Of a stretch of 64,000 nt of DNA, positions 1 to 9,123 are shown in pieces. A program made the position numbers and the translations under genes. The notes beneath the pieces are model-generated. The model was not told the origin of the DNA and made no database searches. It saw nothing but the letters and a program-made list of their open reading frames with translations. The stretch is from Nocardioides alcanivorans. GTDB lineage: Bacteria > Actinomycetota > Actinomycetes > Propionibacteriales > Nocardioidaceae. The number at the start of each line of letters is the position of its first letter. Position 1 is the first letter of the stretch. The stretch spans positions 24,709 to 88,708 of the forward strand of contig NZ_JAKGRW010000029.1 in NCBI RefSeq assembly GCF_021555175.1, written 5' to 3'.

Positions 1-1272
1 CGCCAACCGGTAGGCCTCCGCCTCGTCGGTGAACGGCATGACCGACATGACCGGACCGAAGATCTCTTCGCGGGCGATCGTCATGTCGTTGCGGACGCCG
101 GCGAAGATCACCGGCGCCACGTAGTTGCCGCCCTCGGAATCCCCGACGCTGCCACGCCAGGCCACCGAGGCTCCCTCCTGCTGCCCGATCTCGACGTACC
201 GCTCGACCTTGGCGCGCTGGTCGGGCGTAATCAACGGGCCCATGGTGGTGGCCTCGTCGAAGGCATGGCCCACCCGCAGGTCGGCAGAAAAGGCAATCGC
301 TGCCTCGAGGAAATCGTCGTAGACGTTGGCGTGCACGAGCGTCCGGGTGCCGGCCGTGCAGACCTGGCCGGAGTTGTTCCACACCGATCCTGCCGCCGCG
401 GCAGCAGCCACCTCGAGATCGGCGTCGGCGAAGACGAGCACGGGCGACTTGCCGCCCAGTTCGAGGTTCACCCGCTTGAAGGTCTGAGCGGCCGCTGCGG
501 CAAGCGCCTGACCGGTCCGAACCGAGCCGGTGAAGGAGATCCGGTTGATGCCGGGATGCGCCACCATCGCGGCACCGACCTCGCCATCGCCGTGAACGAC
601 GTTGAAGACGCCCTCGGGCACTCCTGCCTCCAACGCGAGGCGCGCCATGTAGGTGGCGCTGAGCGGGGTGTGCTCGGCCGGCTTCAGCACGACCGAGTTG
701 CCGGCCGCGAGAGCCGGTGCGACCTGGGCGAAGATCGCACCCGGGCCGTTCCACGGCTTGATCACCCCCATCACTCCGACCGGCTCGATCCGCTCCTGCA
801 CGACGTAGTCCGGACCCGCCGGCGGGAGCGATCCGGCCAGCTTGGTGGGCCAGCCGGCGAAGTAGCGCAGCGCGTTGGCCGAGTAATTCGCAATGAACCC
901 TGCGTACCTGCGCAGGATGCCCGCGTCCAATGCGTCGAGGTCGCCGATGATCTCGGCGTGCTCCTCCAGCAGCCCGGCGAGCCGGATCAGGATCGCCTCC
1001 TGTGCGCGCGGCGTCAGCCGCCGCCACCGACCGTCCTCGTAGGCGGCACGAGCGGCCGAGACCGCTGCGTCGAGGTCACTCGCGCCACCCCGCGCGACGT
1101 TGCCGAAGGCACGCCCGGTCGACGGATTGACCATCTCGCGACTGCGACCGTCGAGCGACCCGACCTCCTTGCCGCCGATCACGTGCGGCACCACGCCCCG
1201 CTCGATGAAGCGGGCTGCCTCGGTCGCCACCGCGACCTCGTCGATGCTCCCCGTAGGGATCTGATCGTTCAT
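1..1272 (-). CDS. Aldehyde dehydrogenase (NAD(P)+), 3' end beyond window
   Basis: ALDH-superfamily enzyme oxidising an aldehyde to the carboxylate. The 424 codons seen run from an ATG at 1272 to the window edge, so the C-terminal ~60-70 residues are missing. Visible hallmarks are the cofactor-loop segment KPWNGPGA, KPAEHTPLS, the SFTGS turn, the catalytic glutamate in LELGGKSP and the catalytic cysteine in GQVCTAGTR, and the start of the EEIFGPV signature. It lies 33 bp downstream of the TRAP binding-protein gene on the same strand, so it is probably the last gene of the dctQ-dctM-dctP transcript. The substrate cannot be read from sequence. Confidence 0.93.
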   Translation of the reverse strand, partial: MNDQIPTGSIDEVAVATEAARFIERGVVPHVIGGKEVGSLDGRSREMVNPSTGRAFGNVARGGASDLDAAVSAARAAYEDGRWRRLTPRAQEAILIRLAGLLEEHAEIIGDLDALDAGILRRYAGFIANYSANALRYFAGWPTKLAGSLPPAGPDYVVQERIEPVGVMGVIKPWNGPGAIFAQVAPALAAGNSVVLKPAEHTPLSATYMARLALEAGVPEGVFNVVHGDGEVGAAMVAHPGINRISFTGSVRTGQALAAAAAQTFKRVNLELGGKSPVLVFADADLEVAAAAAAGSVWNNSGQVCTAGTRTLVHANVYDDFLEAAIAFSADLRVGHAFDEATTMGPLITPDQRAKVERYVEIGQQEGASVAWRGSVGDSEGGNYVAPVIFAGVRNDMTIAREEIFGPVMSVMPFTDEAEAYRLA

Positions 1273-1305
1273 GTGCGAACTCGCTCCTCAGGATTCAGGC
1301 AGGAT

Positions 1306-2577
1306 TCAGGACGGACGCGAGGTCTTGGCGACCTCACGCCAGGCGTCCATGAAGGCGGTGAAATCGACCTCGTTCTCCGCGAGGTACGCGGGCAGGTCCG
1401 CGTAGTCGACCTCGGTGTCGTAGCCGAGTTCGCCGACCTTGCCCTTCCAGGTCTCGGAGCCCGAGCGGATCGCCTCCACCAGGGCGCTGCCGTCCTGGAT
1501 CGCCTTGTTGTCGGCCACGGCGTTGAGGAACTCCTCGTTGCCCTTGTCGAGCTCGCTCTGGGCGGCCTCGTCGAGACCAGCGATGGTGCCGTTCTTCTCA
1601 GGTACGAGCTCCAACACCTGGCGGTACATGTCGAGCAGGCCCTCCATGTTCGACAGCACGAACACGTCGGCGCGGTCGTACATCAACTGCTGGGCCACCA
1701 GCGGCAACTCGTCCCACTTGGCCTGGCTGATCGCCAGCGCGGAGGGCACCTGCCCAAAGGAAGTCTTAGAGTCCAAGATGACGTGAGGTGCCACCGAGAG
1801 CAGGTCGCCGAGCAGGACGACCGTCGCACCGGCGTAAGCACAATCGAGGACACCGCGCTGCAGCGCCTCGTAGACCTCGGCGTAGTCGAGCGAGACCGGG
1901 CTCATCCCGAGCGCCTTGGCCTCGGCGGCGTGGGCGCTTCCGGAGATCCGAACCTGCGCACCCGCAAGGGAGTCGAGGTCGCGTCGGGCGTCGCTGCAGA
2001 AGATGCCGTTGATGCCACCGGTGAAGGCGGGGGCGAGCACCTTCATTCCGCGGGCGGCGAACTCGTCGTCGACCGCGCCGTCGCTGTTGACGATGTCGGT
2101 GATGTAGCCGTGTGGCGCCATCACCATCTCCAACGGGTTGCCGTTGCCCATGTAGCTGGTGTCGGAGAGCGCGGCGTAGGTCGGGTAGAGGTCGGGTTCG
2201 TAGCCCGCCATCACACTGCCGACGTCGAGGCGCCCGTCGGCGAGCGCGTCGTCGACCTCGGTAGGTGCGGCGGTCGCGTTGGACCACGAGATGTCGAAGG
2301 TGATCTTGCCGTCCGACCACTCCTCGATGGCGCTGAAGTAGTCCTCGAAGTTCTTGCCGACCGGCGATCCCTTGGGTGCCGGCGACTGGGTGAACAGCGA
2401 GATCGGCTCGACGTCGGCGAACGCCTCCTGGTACTCCTCCTTGGTCGCGCCGAAGGAGACGCCCTCGCCTCCGGACTGGTCACCGGCGGCGTCCTCGGCG
2501 CAGGCCGAGAGCGCGAGGGCGCCGACGAGGCCGAGGGCGCCGAGCACGGCGAAACTGCGACGGCGGGGGTTGCTCAT
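1306..2577 (-). CDS. dctP: TRAP transporter substrate-binding lipoprotein (DctP family)
   Basis: Extracytoplasmic solute receptor of a tripartite ATP-independent (TRAP) transporter, 423 aa. The N-terminus has basic residues, a hydrophobic stretch and the lipobox LSAC, so it is predicted to be a lipoprotein anchored on the outer face of the membrane. The ATG at 2577 has a GGAGGAAAC ribosome site just upstream. It follows the large permease (dctM) by 77 bp on the same strand. At 423 aa it is longer than the usual ~330-350 aa DctP. The ligand (organic acid) is inferred from the family and the catabolic neighbours only. Confidence 0.9.
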   Translation of the reverse strand: MSNPRRRSFAVLGALGLVGALALSACAEDAAGDQSGGEGVSFGATKEEYQEAFADVEPISLFTQSPAPKGSPVGKNFEDYFSAIEEWSDGKITFDISWSNATAAPTEVDDALADGRLDVGSVMAGYEPDLYPTYAALSDTSYMGNGNPLEMVMAPHGYITDIVNSDGAVDDEFAARGMKVLAPAFTGGINGIFCSDARRDLDSLAGAQVRISGSAHAAEAKALGMSPVSLDYAEVYEALQRGVLDCAYAGATVVLLGDLLSVAPHVILDSKTSFGQVPSALAISQAKWDELPLVAQQLMYDRADVFVLSNMEGLLDMYRQVLELVPEKNGTIAGLDEAAQSELDKGNEEFLNAVADNKAIQDGSALVEAIRSGSETWKGKVGELGYDTEVDYADLPAYLAENEVDFTAFMDAWREVAKTSRPS

Positions 2578-2654
2578 GATGTTTCCTCCAGATGACAGGG
2601 ATGCGTGGTTGCGTGCGGGAAGGGGCCGCCGGGCCGAGTCACGGCGACTCCGCC

Positions 2655-4154
2655 TCACCCGCTGGTCAGATCGGGGATCGTCGTGGCTATCTCGGGGAAG
2701 AAGATGAGCAGCAGGCTGACGATGATGGCCATTGGCAGGAACCAGGCCGCGGCGACGAAGACGTCGCCGAGCGTGATCCGCTGACCGCCGTTGACCTCGG
2801 GGTCCTTGACGATGCTGTAGATGATGAACGACAAGATGCCGACCGGTGGCGAGACCACCGCGAGCTCGCCCATGAAGACCGCGAACACTCCGAACCAGAG
2901 CAGCGAGATCTCCAGGTTCTCCAGCGTCGGGATCAGGATCGGAACGGTGAGCACAAGCATCGGCAGCGGCTCGAGGAAGGTGCCGAGCACGATGTAGACC
3001 ACCAGCATCATCAGCAGGAAGGTGGTGCGATTGAGGTCCATCGACTCGACCCACTCGGAGAACCCGTTGGTGATCCCGGTCAGGACCATCATGCGGGAGA
3101 GCATCTCGACCCCGATGAGCATGAAGAAGATGGCGCCGACACTGCTGATGGTCGCCACGGCAGCGTCTGCGACGGCCCGGAACGGACCGTCCTTGCGGCG
3201 CCACCACAGGGTGATCAGCAAGGAGAGCAGCGCGGCGGAGGCTCCGGACTCGGTGGCGGTGAAGGTGCCCGACAGGGTCCCCCAGATGATCAGGGCGACC
3301 AACACCGGGAGCGGCCAGATCGGCAACAGCGAGCGGAACCGGTCGGGCCAAGTGGTCTCGCTGCGCACGGCGAGCCGGGTGTCGGCACCGGACCAAGCGG
3401 GGCGCATAATCGCCATCGCCACGATCATTATCGTGAACATGACGGCCACCAGCACGCCCGGGCCGACGCCCGCCATCAGCTGGGGTCCGACCGGGACCTC
3501 GGCGATGCCGGCGTAGATGACCAGCATGATGCTCGGCGGGATCAGCTGACCGGGCAGGCCGGCCACGATCACTGCCCCGATCGCCATCCGCTTGTCGTAG
3601 CCCGCCTTCAGCATCTCGGGGATGCCGATCCGAGCCAGGGTGTAGGTCATCCCGACCGAGGATCCGCTGACCGAGGCGAGGCCGGCGCCAGCGAGGTTGG
3701 TGCCCACCGCCAGTCCACCCGGCACCCAGCCGAGCCACCGCTGAGCGGCGGAGTAGATGGAGTCAGTGAGACCGGCCTTCCAGAGCAGCAGGCCCATCAG
3801 CACAAACATCGGGATCACGCTGAGCGACCAAGTCGCCGTCTCCCCGTAGGGCATGGTCGCCATCGTCGACTCGACCAGCATGGTCCCGCGCAGTGCGTAG
3901 AGACCGAGCAGCGACGGAATCATCATCGCCAGCGCGACGGGCATCCGCAGGAAGATCAGCGCCAGCATCATGACGCAGCCGAGCACGCCGATCGCCTCGG
4001 GGACGAGCGGCAGGAACATGCCGATCGTGCAGGCAGCGACCGTACCGAGGCCGATGCTGAAGATCGTCCAGGAGCGCAGGCCTGTCACCATCGACGGAGC
4101 GGGCCCGCCGCCGGCGGCGGAGGGTGCGGGACGCTCGGACACTTCGGTGGTCAT
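2655..4154 (-). CDS. dctM: TRAP transporter large permease (DctM)
   Basis: Large membrane subunit of the TRAP transporter, 499 aa and almost entirely hydrophobic, with about 12 predicted transmembrane segments. It forms the ion-coupled translocation pathway. Family features include the repeated loop regions GLPGQLIPPSIMLVIYAG and VSPPVGIL. The ATG at 4154 overlaps the stop of the upstream small permease by 4 bp (ATGA), which implies translational coupling. The N-terminal ~20 residues are Pro/Ala-rich and cytoplasmic. Confidence 0.93.
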   Translation of the reverse strand: MTTEVSERPAPSAAGGGPAPSMVTGLRSWTIFSIGLGTVAACTIGMFLPLVPEAIGVLGCVMMLALIFLRMPVALAMMIPSLLGLYALRGTMLVESTMATMPYGETATWSLSVIPMFVLMGLLLWKAGLTDSIYSAAQRWLGWVPGGLAVGTNLAGAGLASVSGSSVGMTYTLARIGIPEMLKAGYDKRMAIGAVIVAGLPGQLIPPSIMLVIYAGIAEVPVGPQLMAGVGPGVLVAVMFTIMIVAMAIMRPAWSGADTRLAVRSETTWPDRFRSLLPIWPLPVLVALIIWGTLSGTFTATESGASAALLSLLITLWWRRKDGPFRAVADAAVATISSVGAIFFMLIGVEMLSRMMVLTGITNGFSEWVESMDLNRTTFLLMMLVVYIVLGTFLEPLPMLVLTVPILIPTLENLEISLLWFGVFAVFMGELAVVSPPVGILSFIIYSIVKDPEVNGGQRITLGDVFVAAAWFLPMAIIVSLLLIFFPEIATTIPDLTSG

Positions 4155-4728
4155 CGGACCGCCTCCTTGGCTTCGGTCGGCTCGTCGGTGCCGATGAACT
4201 CGTTGAACTCGGCCTCCTCGATCGACTCCTCGGCGACCCCGAAGCGGATCGTGCTGTAGGCGGCGTGCAGGAACTGCAGCGTCATGACGCCGAAGGCGAG
4301 GGGCGCGAGGTAGTAGGGCTGCCAGGCAGGCACCGGGGTGATCCCCGCGTGCTTACCGATCTCTCGGGCGAACTGTGCCTCCCCAAGCCGAACTTGGCCA
4401 GCGCAGCGACCAGCACCGCGGCGACCAGATAGAAGGAGGCGAGCACGAATCGGCGGCTCACCGTGGGCAGCATCTGGAAGATCAGGTCGGCGGCGATGTG
4501 CTGGCCCCGGCGCTGCGCGGCCATGAAGCCGAGGAAGGCGAGGATCGGCATGTACCAGTACTGCGTGATCTCCAGCGTGTAGTCGATCGGGCTGCCGAAG
4601 TACCTGCGAAGAACCGCGTTGAGCGTGACGTGCACCATCATCACGAACGTGACGATGACCGCGGGCACCTCGATGGCGAGATCGCCGGCCTGAGACCAGC
4701 GCGAACGATGGCTGTGACTTGGGGGCAT
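4151..4728 (-). CDS. dctQ: TRAP transporter small permease (DctQ), reading frame interrupted
   Basis: Small four-helix membrane subunit that docks the large TRAP permease. From the ATG at 4728 one frame reads SHRSRWSQAGDLAIEVPAV through to LAKFGLG. The remainder (EAQFAREIGKHAGITPVPAW to the stop at 4151) is in another frame. The break is at 4379-4384, where GGGGAG on the coding strand becomes in-frame GGGCGAG if one C is restored. The restored product would be ~192 aa, normal for DctQ. The intact ATGA overlap with dctM argues that the gene is functional and that the break is a sequence error. Confidence 0.82.
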
Positions 4729-4814
4729 TTTCGAAGATCCACTCCGTTGCAGATGACGTCGCCCTGCGTGACGCCGACCACAGAGTCTGGCAAGAGAATC
4801 GCCCGCCGTCAAGA

Positions 4815-4828
4815 TTTCTCATGACGAA
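4815..4828. promoter_or_regulatory. Operator-like palindrome, copy 1
   Basis: TTTCTCATGACGAA is an imperfect copy of the 14-bp palindrome TTCATCATGATGAA found exactly at 9089-9102. It lies in the divergent gap between dctQ and the quinone oxidoreductase. A TATGCT hexamer at 4839-4844, followed closely by the GTG at 4851, could be a -10 element of a nearly leaderless transcript, which would place this site over the -35 region. No regulator gene lies nearby, so the cognate protein is unknown. Confidence 0.5.
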
Positions 4829-4850
4829 TTATTCGACCTATGCTCGACTC

Positions 4851-5828
4851 GTGAAAGCAGTCATCGCATCTGAACCAGGCACGCCCGACGTCCTCGCTCT
4901 GCAGGATCTGCCCACCCCCGAGCCCGGCCCCGGAGAGGTGGCCATCGACGTAGTCGCAACCGCCGTCAACCGGGCCGACACCCTGCAGCGCCAGGGCTAC
5001 TATCCACCCCCAGCCGGGGCCTCCGACATCATCGGGCTCGAATGCAGCGGCGTGGTCGCTGCCGTCGGCGACGGCGTCACCCGCTGGGCACCCGGCGACG
5101 AGGTGTGCGCCCTGCTCGCCGGCGGTGGCTACGCCACCCGCGTGATCGCACCGGAAGGTCAGGTGATGGCCGTGCCAGACGGCGTGGACGTTGCCTCGGC
5201 GGCCGCCCTTCCAGAGGTCGCCGCGACCGTGTGGTCCAACGTCTTCATGGGTGCCGGCCTGCGCAGCGGCGAGATCTTCCTGGCGCACGGCGGCGCGGGC
5301 GGGATCGGCACGTTCGCGATCCAGGCCGCCAGCGCTCTCGGCGCACGGGTCTTCGCCACCGCAGGCAGCTCCCGCAAGACCGATCTCTGCCTCCGACTCG
5401 GAGCGGAGGGCGTGATCAACTACCGCGAGGACGACTTCGTCGAGATCCTGCGCGCAGCGACCGACGGCCACGGCGCCGACGTCATCTTGGACAACATGGG
5501 CGGCTCCTACCTGGGCCGCAACGTCGACGCACTGGCCATGGGCGGGCGACTCGCGATCATCGGCATGCAGGGCGGAACGCGCGGCGAGCTCAACATCGGT
5601 AAGTTGCTCACCAAGCGAGGCACCGTGCTGGCGACCTCGCTGCGGCCGCGGCCGATCGAGGAGAAGTCCGCCATCTGCCGCGAGGTCGAGAAGCAGGCCT
5701 GGCCACTGGTCGCCGCGGGCCGGATCCAGCCGATCATCCACGCCAGCCTGCCACTCGCCGAGGCTGCGGAGGCGCACCGGATGCTCGAGGCCAGCGACCA
5801 TGCCGGGAAGATCCTGCTCACCGCTTGA
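4851..5828 (+). CDS. NAD(P)H-quinone oxidoreductase, zinc-independent MDR family
   Basis: Medium-chain dehydrogenase/reductase of the QOR/PIG3 type, 325 aa. It has the N-terminal GroES-like fold (VNRADTLQRQGYYPPPAG, GLECSGVVAAVG) and the Rossmann motif HGGAGGIGTFAIQ. The structural zinc cysteines of true alcohol dehydrogenases are absent, consistent with a quinone or enone reductase using NADPH. I chose GTG 4851 (VKAVIASE) because the family begins there and the upstream ATG at 4821 lies inside the palindromic operator-like site. It is divergent from the TRAP operon. Confidence 0.88.
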   Translation: MKAVIASEPGTPDVLALQDLPTPEPGPGEVAIDVVATAVNRADTLQRQGYYPPPAGASDIIGLECSGVVAAVGDGVTRWAPGDEVCALLAGGGYATRVIAPEGQVMAVPDGVDVASAAALPEVAATVWSNVFMGAGLRSGEIFLAHGGAGGIGTFAIQAASALGARVFATAGSSRKTDLCLRLGAEGVINYREDDFVEILRAATDGHGADVILDNMGGSYLGRNVDALAMGGRLAIIGMQGGTRGELNIGKLLTKRGTVLATSLRPRPIEEKSAICREVEKQAWPLVAAGRIQPIIHASLPLAEAAEAHRMLEASDHAGKILLTA

Positions 5829-5866
5829 TTCGTCGAGGTCGCCGCTGTGACCCCACAACTAGGCCA

Positions 5867-5880
5867 TTCATCCTGCTAGA
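5867..5880. promoter_or_regulatory. Operator-like palindrome, copy 2 (degenerate)
   Basis: TTCATCCTGCTAGA resembles the palindrome at 9089-9102. It stands directly before a truncated copy of a universal stress protein, in the same relative position as copy 4 before the intact USP gene at 10035. It is therefore best read as the promoter segment of the decayed USP duplicate. Confidence 0.42.
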
Positions 5881-5904
5881 TTCGTGATCGAGTCAAGCTG
5901 GCTT

Positions 5905-5978
5905 GGATCCTCGGCAGCGTCGTATCGGCGGTCGCCCAGCACGCGCCCTGCGACGTCTACATCGCGCACACCAACTGA
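5905..5978 (+). pseudogene. Remnant of a universal stress protein gene (C-terminus only)
   Basis: The last ~23 codons read LGSVVSAVAQHAPCDVYIAH followed by TN and a stop. This is nearly the same as the end of the intact USP at 10035-10460 (GSIAAAVTHHAPCDVYIAHT). Upstream, 5867-5903 resembles the promoter of the intact gene, but the ~115 codons between are missing. This looks like a duplicate that suffered a large internal deletion. There is no plausible product. Confidence 0.8.
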
Positions 5979-5984
5979 GCCGTA

Positions 5985-6016
5985 CCGGCCGGGGCGGCGT
6001 CTCCGCTCCCGGCCGG
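5985..6016. terminator. GC-rich hairpin after USP remnant
   Basis: CCGGCCGGG (5985-5993) pairs perfectly with CCCGGCCGG (6008-6016) around a 14-nt loop. There is no T-run. It lies between the USP remnant and the convergent hydroxyacid oxidase gene, so it could serve both directions. Confidence 0.5.
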
Positions 6017-6049
6017 CGGCCCAGTTCATGTCTCAGCCGCCAAGCGTCC

Positions 6050-7223
6050 TCAGTGAGCCGGCAGCAGGTGCTCGTGGCCAAGGTCGGCCACTGCGCGCAC
6101 GCCCATCAGATGCAGGGTGCGCCGCAGCTCCGCCTCGAAGATGGCAAGCACGTCCGTGACCCCGGCCTCTCCCGCTCCTGCGAGTCCGTACACGTAGGGC
6201 CGCCCTGCCAGGACGCCTCGCGCACCAAGCGCGAGGGCCTTGACGACATCGGTGCCGGAGCGGACGCCGCCGTCCATGAGCACCTCCACCCGATCGCCCA
6301 CCGCAGCGGCCACCTCCCGCAGCACATCGAGAGTGGCGGGCGCGGAGCCGAGCTGCCGTCCGCCGTGATTGGAGACGACGACGCCGTCCGCACCGATCTC
6401 CGCAGCACGCACGGCGTCCTCGGCGTCGAGGACGCCCTTGACGAACATTGGGCCGGCCCACTGATCCCGCATCCAAGCGAGGTCGGACCAGTCGAGGTCC
6501 GGCCGCAGGTTGACCGCCTGGCGCTGGGCCGTCTCCAGCATCCGAGCACTCTGGCCGGGCGCGACCAGATTGCGCAGAGCCACCCGGCGGTGGCGCAGAT
6601 ACCGCGCTGCCCATGCCGGTCGCATGCCTGCGGAGAGTATCCGCCCCGGGGTGAGAACCGGCGGGATACCCATCCCGTGACGGCGCTCCCCAGCCGGTTG
6701 CCGACGACCGGCACGTCGACGGTCACGAAGAGCGCGGTGTAGCCGGATCGCCTCGCACGAGCCAGCAGCGCGCCGGTCAGCTCGCGATCACCCCACGGGT
6801 AGAGCTGGAACCAGTGGTCGGCCGACGTTGCTTCGGCGACCTCCTCGATGGAGTAGCTGGAGCCGGTGCTCAATACCAGCCGGGTGCCCGCCCTCTCGGC
6901 GGCACGCGCCGCGGCGAGGTCACCCTGCCAGTGCACGGCGCCGATCAAGCCGGTCGGAGCCAGCACGACAGGGAGGCTCAGCTCCTCCCCGCGATCTTCG
7001 CAGTGAGGTCGACCTCAGCTATCCCGGCGAGCGCCCGCTGCCGCAACGACCAGGCGGCGAACGCCTGCCGGTTGCCACGCAGCGCAGACTCGTCGTCGGC
7101 GCCGTTCTCGACGTACTCCCACACCATCCGCGGCACACGACGATGCGCGCGCCGTCGCCAGTCCTCCACCGTCAGCGGTGCGCGATCGGAGCGCACCTGG
7201 ACTTGGAAGGGGCCGACTCTCAT
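6050..7223 (-). CDS. FMN-dependent alpha-hydroxy-acid oxidase/dehydrogenase, two frame breaks
   Basis: Glycolate-oxidase/lactate-dehydrogenase (LldD) family flavoprotein that oxidises 2-hydroxyacids, restored length ~391 aa. The N-terminal part contains the YVENGA active-site tyrosine segment. The middle has APTGLIG and LSTGSSYSIEEVA. The C-terminal part has the catalytic SNHGGRQLGS, MDGGVRSGTDVVKAL and GRPYVYGLA. Two breaks (6985-6990 and 6686-6691) separate these frames. At both, GGGGAG becomes in-frame GGGCGAG by restoring one C, giving AGEELSLPVVLAP and GNRLGERRHGMGIPP. The ATG at 7223 overlaps the stop of the upstream FAD enzyme by 4 bp. It is distantly related to mftD in this window. 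Confidence 0.8.
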
Positions 7224-9034
7224 CGGGACGCGGCATCGCGCCCGGCGATGTAGCCGAAGGTCATGCCGAGCGTGATCGTGCCTCCGGCACCACCATAGAA
7301 GCCCTGCGTGGTCGCACCGCCCGCATTGCCGGCCGCGTAGAGCCCGGGGATCACCGCGCCGCTGGCGTCGAGAACGCGCGCGTGGTGGTCCGTGCGGGGG
7401 CCGCCAATCGTCCCGATCGCACTGGTCTCGATGCGCACCGCGAAGTAGGGCGGCCTGTCGATCGGGCCGAGCGCGCCAGTGGCCGGGTTCTTCAGCGCAG
7501 GCCGCATCAACGTGGCAAGGGGGCGAACCAGCTGCTTGCGCATCCGGTCAGGCCGACGGGCACGGGCCACGCGCCCGAGCACCAGACCGGCGGCGGGGCC
7601 GATCAGCTTGGCGATCCGCTTGCGCATCCGCTCCGCGAAGGTGGGCGCCCACGAGTTCAGCGAGAGTCTGCCCAAGAACGGGTTGTGATCGCCGAAGAAG
7701 CGCTCGAAGGTGGAGGTGCCACGCCCGAACCAGGGGTCACGGCCCTTGGCGGCCTCGGGGTTGTAGACCTTGACGGTGCGTACCAAGCCCTCGGGATCGA
7801 CGCCGATCTTCGCGGCTAGCTCCTCAAGCGTCGGGGCCTGGTGGACGTTAGGAGGATACTCGCCACCCGGCTCGACGCCGAGGAAGCTGTAACGGCGGTG
7901 GTAGTACTCGTCGAAGATCATCCAGGCGCTGGAGTTCGGCATGTCCCCGTTCTCGTCGGGGGTCCGCATCACCGCGCCGAGGTCGTTGTAGGACACGGCC
8001 TCGTTGGCGAAGCGCTCTCCCGAGTCGTTGACCATGATCGTGTGCGGCAGCGCCCGCTCGCCCTGCACCAACCTGCTGATCGGGCGGCCGTCGAGTTCCT
8101 CGCCAGGAACCTGGATGCCCGGCTGCCACCAAGCTTGATCGATCGACACAAGGTCGGCGCCCACCTCCTCGACGAGCGCCAGCGCGTCACCGCGATGGCC
8201 GCGAGGGCTCACCTGAATCGGGAACGGCTTGCCGAGGTGGCGAGCGGTCAGCTCGTCGGAGTCCTCGAAGCCGCCGGTCGCGATCACCACGCCCTTGCGC
8301 ACCGCGACGGTCCAGGTGCCGCCGGCGACCTGGACGTCGACGGCGTCGACACATGCATCGCTGCGGCCGAGCCGGACAACGCGGGCCTCCGTGCGCACGT
8401 CGACGCCCTTGACCAGACAGGCCTCGAGGAAGGAGCCGATCATCGCGTAGCCGGCCATCCAGACGCCCTGGATCCCGTTGATCAGCCACAGCGGAAGCGG
8501 GTTGCGCGCCATGCCGGACTTCTTGGGCGGCCGCACGAGGGCAGCCGCATCGCCGAGGACTGAGGGCGCGAACGGCCCGGGGAACAGCGAGCGGAAGCTC
8601 GAGGCGCCCTGGATGTCAGAGGTGTAGTCAGGCCAGGCGACCGGGATCCAGCTCAGATAGGTGTGCTCCTCCACGAAGCGCGCGACCTTGGGCGCCTGGT
8701 CGATAAAGGTGTCGATGATGTCGTGGTCGAGGGTCTGGTCACGGCCCTGGCCCAACAGGTAGGTGCGCGCCTCCTCGGCCGAGTCCTCCGTGCCCAGCGC
8801 GCCGTAGGAGAAGCGGTGGTTCGGCACCCAGACCGCGCCGCCGGAGATCGCGGTGGTGCCGCCGATCAGGCTCTCGGACTCCAGAACGAGCACGGAGGCG
8901 CCATCGACCGCTGCGCTCAGGGCGGCTGCCATTCCGGAGGCTCCGGAGCCGACCACGACGACGTCGACCTCGGTCGGAAGGCCCAGCTCCGCAGCACTCC
9001 CGACCGACCCGGCAAACGACCTCACAGTTTTCAT
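7220..9034 (-). CDS. FAD-dependent oxidoreductase, 3-ketosteroid-dehydrogenase-like
   Basis: Flavoprotein of the fumarate reductase/KstD family, 604 aa. It has an N-terminal Rossmann FAD site (VVVGSGASGMAAALSA), the family loop GGTTAISGGAVWVPNH, the segment SPRGHRGDALALVEEVG and the C-terminal FAD motif YAAGNAGGATTQGFYGGAG. Such enzymes usually desaturate the carbon next to a carbonyl in steroids or other cyclic substrates. The actual substrate here is unknown. I chose the start at ATG 9034, with GGTGAGG upstream. It is translationally coupled to the hydroxyacid oxidase and divergent from the enoyl-CoA hydratase, with an exact palindrome in the shared promoter gap. Confidence 0.87.
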   Translation of the reverse strand: MKTVRSFAGSVGSAAELGLPTEVDVVVVGSGASGMAAALSAAVDGASVLVLESESLIGGTTAISGGAVWVPNHRFSYGALGTEDSAEEARTYLLGQGRDQTLDHDIIDTFIDQAPKVARFVEEHTYLSWIPVAWPDYTSDIQGASSFRSLFPGPFAPSVLGDAAALVRPPKKSGMARNPLPLWLINGIQGVWMAGYAMIGSFLEACLVKGVDVRTEARVVRLGRSDACVDAVDVQVAGGTWTVAVRKGVVIATGGFEDSDELTARHLGKPFPIQVSPRGHRGDALALVEEVGADLVSIDQAWWQPGIQVPGEELDGRPISRLVQGERALPHTIMVNDSGERFANEAVSYNDLGAVMRTPDENGDMPNSSAWMIFDEYYHRRYSFLGVEPGGEYPPNVHQAPTLEELAAKIGVDPEGLVRTVKVYNPEAAKGRDPWFGRGTSTFERFFGDHNPFLGRLSLNSWAPTFAERMRKRIAKLIGPAAGLVLGRVARARRPDRMRKQLVRPLATLMRPALKNPATGALGPIDRPPYFAVRIETSAIGTIGGPRTDHHARVLDASGAVIPGLYAAGNAGGATTQGFYGGAGGTITLGMTFGYIAGRDAASR

Positions 9035-9088
9035 CGCAACCTCACCCTGAGTAGTCCAAGTTGTGTTCTGAGCCACAAGGTACCACAG

Positions 9089-9102
9089 TTCATCATGATG
9101 AA
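9089..9102. promoter_or_regulatory. Perfect 14-bp palindrome, copy 3 (reference operator-like site)
   Basis: TTCATCATGATGAA is an exact inverted repeat in the 89-bp divergent gap between the KstD-like flavoprotein (start 9034) and the enoyl-CoA hydratase (start 9124). Position and symmetry fit a dimeric repressor site (TetR, GntR or MarR type), which is inference. Related copies lie at 4815, 5867 and 9985. Confidence 0.6.
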
Positions 9103-9123
9103 TTAGCCTTGAAAGGAAGCCCG

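Noticed and set aside
265..2595. Plus-strand open frame of 776 codons opposite the aldehyde dehydrogenase and dctP
   Set aside because: It lacks any family motif, is rich in Arg/Gly/His and spans two genuine genes on the minus strand. Long antisense frames are expected in very GC-rich DNA.
4821..4850. Earlier ATG start for the quinone oxidoreductase
   Set aside because: The extension (MTNYSTYARL) is not typical of the family and the ATG is inside the operator-like palindrome upstream of a likely -10 element.
6050..7223. Calling the hydroxyacid oxidase a decayed pseudogene
   Set aside because: Both breaks repair with the same single-base change that restores housekeeping genes elsewhere in the window, and all catalytic segments are intact.
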